Source: Myotis daubentonii
Taxonomy: Eukaryota; Chordata; Mammalia; Chiroptera; Vespertilionidae
Length of the DNA stretch: 64,000 nt
Direction: 5' to 3'
NCBI RefSeq assembly: GCF_963259705.1
Contig: NC_081847.1
Location: 89,360,546-89,424,545 of the forward strand
Shown piece by piece: positions 57,544 to 64,000 of the stretch. The notes under the pieces are model-generated. The model worked only from the letters and a program-made list of their open reading frames with translations, did no database searches and was not told where the DNA came from. A program made the position numbers and the translations under genes. The first letter of the stretch is position 1; every line of letters begins with the position of its first letter.

Positions 57544-59696
57544 GATCAGAGTGACGGGGTGTCCTCTCCACCCTGGGCTCTCGGGGTGGGGTCCTTAGGC
57601 TAGCTCAGGAAAAGGGCTGCGTGATCTCATTTGTGTGGAAGTGCATCCCTGGGTTCCCCAAGTCCCCTTCCCGGCATGGGAGTGCTGCTGGGTCTCAGCA
57701 GAGCTAGAGGCAAAGCCAGGGTCCGGAGCTTCCGTTAGTGCTGGCGCTGGGTCCAGTTCCGCGTCAGGCTGGCTGCAGCCCATCAGTCCGCTGTGTTGGG
57801 GTGAATGCAGGAGAGCGCGCCCTGAGCAATAGCCCAGGAGCATGAGAGGAACCAAAAGCACAAAAGCCTAAGAGCGCAGATTCCTTTTAGGGATTAAATG
57901 TCCCCAACGTCGTGCCCTTGCAGTGGCCACGCCCATTCTGGCCAATGACCTGTCCCCAGGTGACTGACAGCCAAGGACCTTCCAGATGTCACCCCAACTT
58001 TACTGGGCCTGTGTCTATTGTCCTCCCTGCCCTGTCCCTTCCCCCTGCGATCCCGGGGGAATAGACTGGTAGCTCCCTGGGGAGGGTAAGGCTTTAGCTT
58101 CCGGGTGAAGCTGCCCCAGTAACATGCCTGTAACATCTGGCCTTCCCTTTGCGTCTTTCCTGTTGTTTATAACGAGGTTAATTATAATGGCATCAATTTC
58201 GCTTTCATTTTTAGTGGAACTATTTCTAAAATATCGGTGCATCTTTATAACAAAAGGCTTCTGACCGTAAGTTTCAATGATGGGTTCATCTGTTAACCTT
58301 CACTCAAGCCCATGCAGTCTGGCATCTGAGCGGCAGCCCTAGGCCTGGGTATATCTTTATTTTATATAAGAACAGGTGCCCGGACAGGTGGTCTTACGGA
58401 GTCCGTGCGGGAGCGAATCCCCAGGAGGTCAGCTTGCTCTCTTGGTGACTTGCCTCTTTTCCCTGATGTCGAAGGGCACCTGACATCCTGATTCGCTTGC
58501 CAGCAATGTTGACCTTTTCCGATCCATTTTGCCGAAATGGCTCAATCTCCCAAGTTCCTCACCTTCACGAAGACGCCCCATCGTGTTTTCTTTGCCTTGT
58601 CAACAATATATTTTTTTTAAATTTTCCTTTTGCTTCAGCCCCGTGGTTTTAAGATGACTAAAGGTCAGCCTGCATCTGTTTTTATCTGCACCCTGCTCAT
58701 CGGGTGTAAGGAAAAGGCTCTGGCTGCTTTAGGAGTTTATGCAGAGCAGTTTTCTAAGAGTCCTTACCTGCTCTCTCTCTGACACTTAGTAGATCAAACA
58801 CCAAGCCACACTCATCTGGCCCCTTCTCACGGCTTGCGGAGAATGTAAGCAGGATCGGGACAGCACTGTAACTTACGCAGTTACATGGGAAGTCCAGTAA
58901 GATTTCCTACATTCAGAGCCAGCTTCCCATGAAACCCTTCTCTGGTAACACCCCGGGCTCTTTGTGGCTTGTTGGTTTGGGTGTTCGTTTTATTTAGGAA
59001 ACATACAGTGCGTTCTGGCCCTGACGCTCAGGACACTCGGCTCCCCAGCACGTGGCAGGCACAGCCACTTTTTTCGTCCCTGGGGTTTGTGTGTGGCCTC
59101 CTGTTCCCAAATCCTCTAGAAAAGCTATGTGAGGCTTAAGGCTTGGTGCTGGAAAGAGGGCAGCGAGCCAAAGTTCAAAAGAGGTCAGAGCTGTGACTGT
59201 AAACTTAATAAAATAGGTGGATGCAAGAGAGAAGTTTATCTAAATCCCAGAGGCATTAAGATTTCCATCAAATGCAGTAGTTAAAGCTCTTTACCAGTGT
59301 CTTTCCCGTTGGTTATTAGTCTGTCTCTGCTACATAACTGCTTTCTGGTGGGGGGACCTGAGGCCTGTGAGGAGGGGAGCCTGTGATTCAGGCCTGGGAA
59401 ACAGTGTGGGGGTGTCCTAGACATACACGTGGGCATCCACACAACGTCGCTTCAGTTGGGGATTACTAATGCACAGCTTTTCAAAAGAGCCTCCTTCTAC
59501 ACATGATTAACATTTTTACAACTGGGACATATTAGATTCATTTTTAAAAATTAGAGCTACAGAGGACCTTACACACTACTTAATTTAATACATTTATTTT
59601 ATATAAGAAACAGGCCTGGACAAGTTTTGTTTTTTTTCCAGTTTAGACCGACCTTCCTTCCTTCTGTGATTTTTCCTATTTCACTAGAAACAGAAT

Positions 59697-59698
<2 letters not shown>
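57544..59698. other. Intron, nothing recognised
   Basis: Relatively GC-rich to 59100, with overlapping short frames and no recognisable product. Confidence 0.45.
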
Positions 59699-59742
<44 letters not shown>

Positions 59743-59846
59743 CTCGCTCTCGCTCTTGCTCTCTCTCGCTCTCTCTCGCTCTCGCTCTCTCTCGCTCTCG
59801 CTCTCTCTCGCTCTCGCTCTCGCTCGCTCTCTCCCTCTCTCCCTCT
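59699..59846 (+). repeat. Compound (CT)n / (CTCTCG)n microsatellite
   Basis: About 40 nt of pure CT leads into interspersed CTCTCG and CTCGCTCT units, then CTCTCCCT. It generates many CpGs and a frame of Ser/Leu/Arg repeats (59627-59887) that is not a gene. Confidence 0.97.
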
Positions 59847-61808
59847 TTAAAGACCAATACAGTACAAAGAATTTAGCTCCCTGTTGACTTCAGGGTAATG
59901 TTCTGAGTAATGAAACTCAGAATGCTTCATAAATTGCAAATCATATGCCATCAGATATTCGAACATGCAAGGGTTTGAATCCTCTTTGGAATGCAGAACC
60001 CAAGAGGCCACATGATTCCACTGCGTTTTTCTATCCGTTATTATTGCCTATGAAGCAAATTAGAGGAAGTCCAATGAGACTGTCAAACTTGGTAGGGAAC
60101 TTCCCAGGTATCCATGTGTCTTCTTTCACCCTTTATGTAGGATTCTGCACTTGGGGTAGTTTTACAAACTACAGAATCCTTCCTATACTTTTCTTACATT
60201 AAATTAGTTTATTGAGCTATTAGTTTGTTAGCTATTTGATCATTTTATATTCTAAGAACAAAGTTTGTTGAAACCATTTCAAATACCCTGACTCAATTTT
60301 AAATTCCATCCTCTTCATTACTCAAAGTGTCCGCTCAACTATATTTGGGAAATAAGTCAGCGTATGTATGGGAAACATACCTATATCATTACACTATTGC
60401 AGGTGTATTATCTTGTATGTTAATGTTGACCTCCCGTAAATTTTCTCACGTATCTTTGTCCCCAAACTCAGTGAGGTGTATGTCATCACTATCACTACTT
60501 ATGACTAAAAATTACACTGGAGGAATGCAGGTCCCCACGGTTGCTCCTGCTCTCTGTCTGTATCAATGCCAGTTTGGGGATGTAGAGCAAGGTGGGTGTG
60601 GAGCAGGATTCTTAGTCCTCTAAGGGCATCCTGACCCTGCCCACCAGTCTGCCGCCCGGGCTTTGTGTGGCTCCTGCTCTGCTTGTGTCTGTTTGTCCGC
60701 CCACCACAAAGGGCACCTGCCTTAAGGAGCCCCTCCTGGAGCAGATCTCAGCCCACAAAGCCGAGTCCCTCTCCTCGCTCTCTGTGGAGACAGCGTATGC
60801 CAGGCCTCCATTGTAGATCCCACCCATTGCCGTCGCCCCCACGTGTCTCCGAATACGGCTCTACCATTTGTATCACACTGTAGAACTGAAACATCTTGGG
60901 CTTTTCATTACTCTGAGCCCACAAAGATACCTAGTTATGTCCTGGGAATGGGGTAACCACTCAATAAGTAATCCATATGCGGCTGGACGTAGCATGGCAA
61001 AAAGGTTGGTTTCAGGGGGAGGAGAGAGCCTTTTAATGAGGTGCCCGCTAACACAATAGGAATGCTTCCTGAGAAACGTAAGTAAGGTGTGGCCGAATGG
61101 AGCAGGAATCACCGGAATTAACATTGCGACTCGAAATGCTATCAGGCGGCCTGGTAAACACAGTTTTAGCATCGGATAGAGAAAATCACAATACAGTGTG
61201 ATAGGAACCAAGGGGGTAGGCTGGGAGGGGACGAAGAACGTCTTACATTTTGTTCTTTGGACATGGCTGCTTTTCACCGCTCAGTGTGAAAAGGCGTCAG
61301 CTTTTAGGTTTCTGGCAAAGCAATTACAGGGAGACACATGCCGGGAGCTGACCCGCCACTTGCCCCTGTAGTTGTCATAGCAGCAGGCTGACTGCACAGC
61401 TTGTCACCAGAGCGACCCCAGCTGTGGGGGAAGTTCCGCCCTAAATGCAACATATGGAACATTAATATTCGAGTTTGTATGCTGTTCCTTAGTGGTGGCC
61501 GTCCTTTTCCTCTGTTCCACGCTTATCTGACGTTTAAGGACTCGGACCATAGGTAGATACTGTGCATCTAGGCTCTTGTTCCGTGGGGAGAAGCTATTTT
61601 AAAGTGTTACTGAGGAGAGAAAGGTTGGGGTGCTGTAACCTGGGTGTAGTTTTGTTTTGGTTTTGGTTTTTTAAGCTATGTGTGCTGTGTCTGTACTCAG
61701 CAAATAAATGACTTATCCTTATTTACTCTTTACTTATTCACAAACATATGCATGTGCCTGCTATGTCTATGTCTTATACACAAAAGAGAACTCTTAAAAA
61801 CTATGTAT
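59847..61808. other. Intron, nothing recognised
   Basis: Unclassified. Open frames up to 134 codons (60873-61277, minus) have no recognised homology. Confidence 0.45.
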
Positions 61809-61823
61809 AAAAAGGTCTACATA

Positions 61824-62089
61824 CCCTGGCCAGTTTTTCCCAGTATTTAGAGCATCGGCCCGCAGACCAAAGGGTCCTGGGTTTGATTTCTGGCCAATGG
61901 CACATACTTGGTGGCAGGTTCGATCCCTGGCCCTGGTCGGGGCATGTACAGAAACAATCAAACTATGTGTGTCTCTCATGTAGATGTTTCTCTCTCTCTC
62001 CTCCTCCTCCTCCCTCTCTTCCACTTTCACAAAAAAAAAAATCAATGGAAAAAATATCCTCAGGTGAGGATTAAAAGAAAATAATAATC
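61824..62089 (+). mobile_element. Ves SINE (older subfamily), sense
   Basis: The head is ccctggccagtttttcccag, with tttgatttctggccaatggc and a second ggttcgatccctggccctgg. The tail has a CT/CCT tract and caggtgaggattaaaagaaa. The 15-bp duplication aaaaaggt(c/g)tacata lies at 61809-61823 and 62090-62104. Confidence 0.95.
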
Positions 62090-62121
62090 AAAAAGGTGTA
62101 CATATATATATAAATACATTA

Positions 62122-62384
62122 TCCTATATAATAAAAGACTAATATGCAAATTGTCCCCTTGACTGGGAGCTCCACCTGGAGTTTGACCAGGGGGTGGGGC
62201 CGGCCCCAGTCCCTCCCCTGGCTGGCTCTGCCCCCAGTTGCCCCTCCCATCCCAATCGGGGACGGGGCTGGCCAGCCAACCACCCGCGACTTCTCCCCCA
62301 CCCGGCTGGCCTGGCCCCATCGGCCCAATGAGGGAGGACTGGCCGCAACCCACCCGTACACAAATTTGTGCACCGGGCCTCTAG
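62122..62384 (+). mobile_element. HeliBat-type Helitron, complete, 263 bp
   Basis: The 5' end is TCCTATATAATAAAAGAC after A at 62121. The 3' end has cacaaatttgtgcaccgggc, then ctCTAG and T at 62385. The interior is GC-rich with no transposase. It lies 32 bp beyond the Ves SINE. Confidence 0.95.
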
Positions 62385-63324
62385 TTTGCACATAAACTAG
62401 AGAGTATCAATATGTTACAAAAGGAAGCTTTGGGATCATTGCTGGGGTACTCATTTGTGGTTTTGAAATGGTGCTTTTTGTTTAGTAGGCTAAATTTCAC
62501 ACTAATGTGGACATGTCCTCCCCAAACTGAAGTCTTAATAGCAACATGAAATAATATATCATTATGCAGTCCTGTTTTATAAACAGAGCAACATTAAATA
62601 GCATATCATTATGTAGTCATATCTTGTAAGCAGTAACAAATATTAATGCATGCACAATCTAAACATTCAGATAAACTGTTGACAACTGCCTAATTTTTAG
62701 CAAGGAAAAAAGTGAGTTCTGTTCCAGTGATAAGTTAGATGCATGCCAATCTTGGATGATTTTACCTAAAACAACAAAAAAATTAAAATCCTAATACTAT
62801 GATCAACAGAGACCCTGTGTATTCTAAGTCATAATTTTAAAGAATTTCTAAATGTTTTCTAAACCCTATGGGATTCTGGAGCATGCATCAGGTAAGGGTT
62901 ATAAGCTGTGGGTGTTAGTATATCCACATCCATGAGGGCGTTTTTTTTTCCCCCCCTTTGTTTCTCGGTCAACATGTATTGTTACCTTTAGGGGAAAGCA
63001 AAAAATTGCATCTTATTCACATTTTTTTTTAGCTAATGAAAATATAAATAATGCTACTGACAAAGAAAAAATAGAAGTATAATCAAAGTAGTAATATTTT
63101 GTTTTTGCTTAAAGCTTAAGGAAAATTAATATATTGACTCTATAGCAATTTCAAACCAGCATTTCATATTACAAAAAAATGCATATATAATAAACAATCC
63201 CTGATAAACTAAATTTAAGATTTAGAATTTAAATTGCTTTAGGGGAGTTTTTAAAATAGCTCAGCAGCACAATTTGTGTGGACACGAGAATATGTAAAAT
63301 TTAGTGTATTATTATATTAACTTA
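62385..63324. other. Intron, AT-rich, nothing recognised
   Basis: No element or gene is supported. Confidence 0.5.
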
Positions 63325-63513
63325 CTAGAGGCCTGATGCACGAAATTTGTGCAAGAGTAGGCCTTCCTTCCTCCTGCTGCCGGCACCGGCTTCCCTCTGG
63401 CACCCGGGACCCCGGCTTCCCTTGCAGCCTCAGCTTCCTCCGGAAGGTTGTCCGGAAGAATGTCCAGAAGGACGTCCAGTCTAATTAGCATATCATGCTT
63501 TTATTGTTATAGA
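63325..63513 (-). mobile_element. HeliBat-type Helitron, short, 189 bp, minus strand
   Basis: It begins CTAGAGGCCTGATGCACG after A at 63324 and ends atgcttttattgttataga, the complement of a 5' TCTATAACAATAAAAGC, followed by T. The interior has three imperfect tccggaagg/gtccagaagg units and the ctgccggcaccggcttccct module shared with 21392-21805. Confidence 0.92.
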
Positions 63514-64000
63514 TCTTTAAGAATGTTTAAAAACAGAAAATATGTTCACCTGAATGGCACAGAATTGAGACTACTCCCAATCTAATCTAAGTCCATGCAC
63601 TGTATATGAAGAGACACTTCTAAATAGTTCCTGCAACAGGCATAGTATACCCATCCCAAAAGAGAAAAATGGGATTTAAGGGAAAAAAAAAAAAAAAAAA
63701 AAAGGTTGATAGGTACCAACAAGTCCAAAGCCCAGAAGGATAAATTCCATTCGATTTCAAGCCTGAGAATCATTATCTGTGGCCCCAACTCTGTCCTCCC
63801 TGCGCCCTGGGCCCTCCCTGCCCAAGGACATCTGGTCGGCTGGCCTCGGTCAGCTCTGCCCTCTCTCTCTCTGCATCTCCAGCTGCGCCCAGGGGTCATT
63901 CTTCTCTCATCCCGTCCCCTTCAGTCTCTTTCCGTTCAGGCTGCCTGTCTTCAGCTGGTATGAAGCCCTCAGAACCTGTCAGTCTCCCTCAGAGGCTGAC
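63514..64000. other. Intron, nothing recognised
   Basis: A 22-nt poly-A run lies at about 63682-63703. The last 250 bases are C/T-rich. No NOL4 exon text is seen. Confidence 0.5.

Larger units (their letters stand above)
52165..64000 (+). other. NOL4: NOL4 intron, 5' part (runs off window)
   Basis: From donor gtactg at 52165 to the window end no further NOL4 coding exon was found by eye. 52165-53389 is unclassified apart from a short imperfect duplication near 52590-52650. Confidence 0.85.

Noticed and set aside
59627..59887. 86-codon Ser/Leu/Arg repeat frame
   Set aside because: Translation of the CT/CTCTCG microsatellite.
63245..63300. U6-like words (gctcagcagcacaatt)
   Set aside because: Only about ten bases resemble U6 and no further match follows.

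Overview
The window is nuclear DNA from a vespertilionid (vesper) bat. Three kinds of evidence support this. Multi-exon vertebrate gene structure is present. There are many tRNA-derived Ves SINEs, recognised by a body that reads CCGGTTTGGCTCAGTGG. There are also several complete HeliBat-type Helitrons, which among mammals are known from vesper bats, plus non-autonomous hAT and mariner elements of the kind that bloomed in the same family. The exact species cannot be told from the sequence alone.

The only protein-coding gene I can support is NOL4 (nucleolar protein 4), on the + strand. Four internal coding exons are present with clean AG/GT borders and compatible phases: 7708-7991, 37248-37427, 38120-38311 and 52051-52164. 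Together they encode about 257 residues of the central and C-terminal-proximal part of the protein. The upstream exons lie before base 1. The last coding exon or exons, about 120 residues in human from memory, lie beyond base 64000. Everything else is intron: about 29.3 kb, 692 bp, 13.7 kb, and two introns cut by the window ends.

Layout: 1-7.7 kb is upstream intron with a 961-bp antisense Helitron, L1 3' ends, a hAT element, two Ves SINEs and a mosaic Helitron. From 8 to 37 kb is the large intron. It holds L1 fragments in both orientations, Ves SINEs, four non-autonomous hAT elements, two Helitrons abutting without a spacer, an old L1M block carrying a nested solo LTR and a short tRNA-half insertion, and a 16-copy 41-bp minisatellite. 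From 38 to 52 kb is an intron with two Helitrons, Ves SINEs, a hAT element and an 88-bp nearby-templated duplication. From 52 to 64 kb is the downstream intron with a mariner MITE, a hAT element, Ves SINEs, a long CT/CG microsatellite and two Helitrons.

The most notable observation is a 37-38-nt copy of the 5' half of tRNA-Ile(UAU). It ends at the anticodon loop, has no tail, and is flanked by a perfect 14-bp target-site duplication inside an old L1. It looks like a retroposed tRNA half. Others are the strong GC and amino-acid shift confined to NOL4 exon 37248-37427, the seamless Helitron tandem, and a 92-bp-arm hAT foldback that would form dsRNA in the NOL4 pre-mRNA. No CRISPR, operon or other prokaryotic system is present. 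All repeat names come from recognition by eye, not from a database search.
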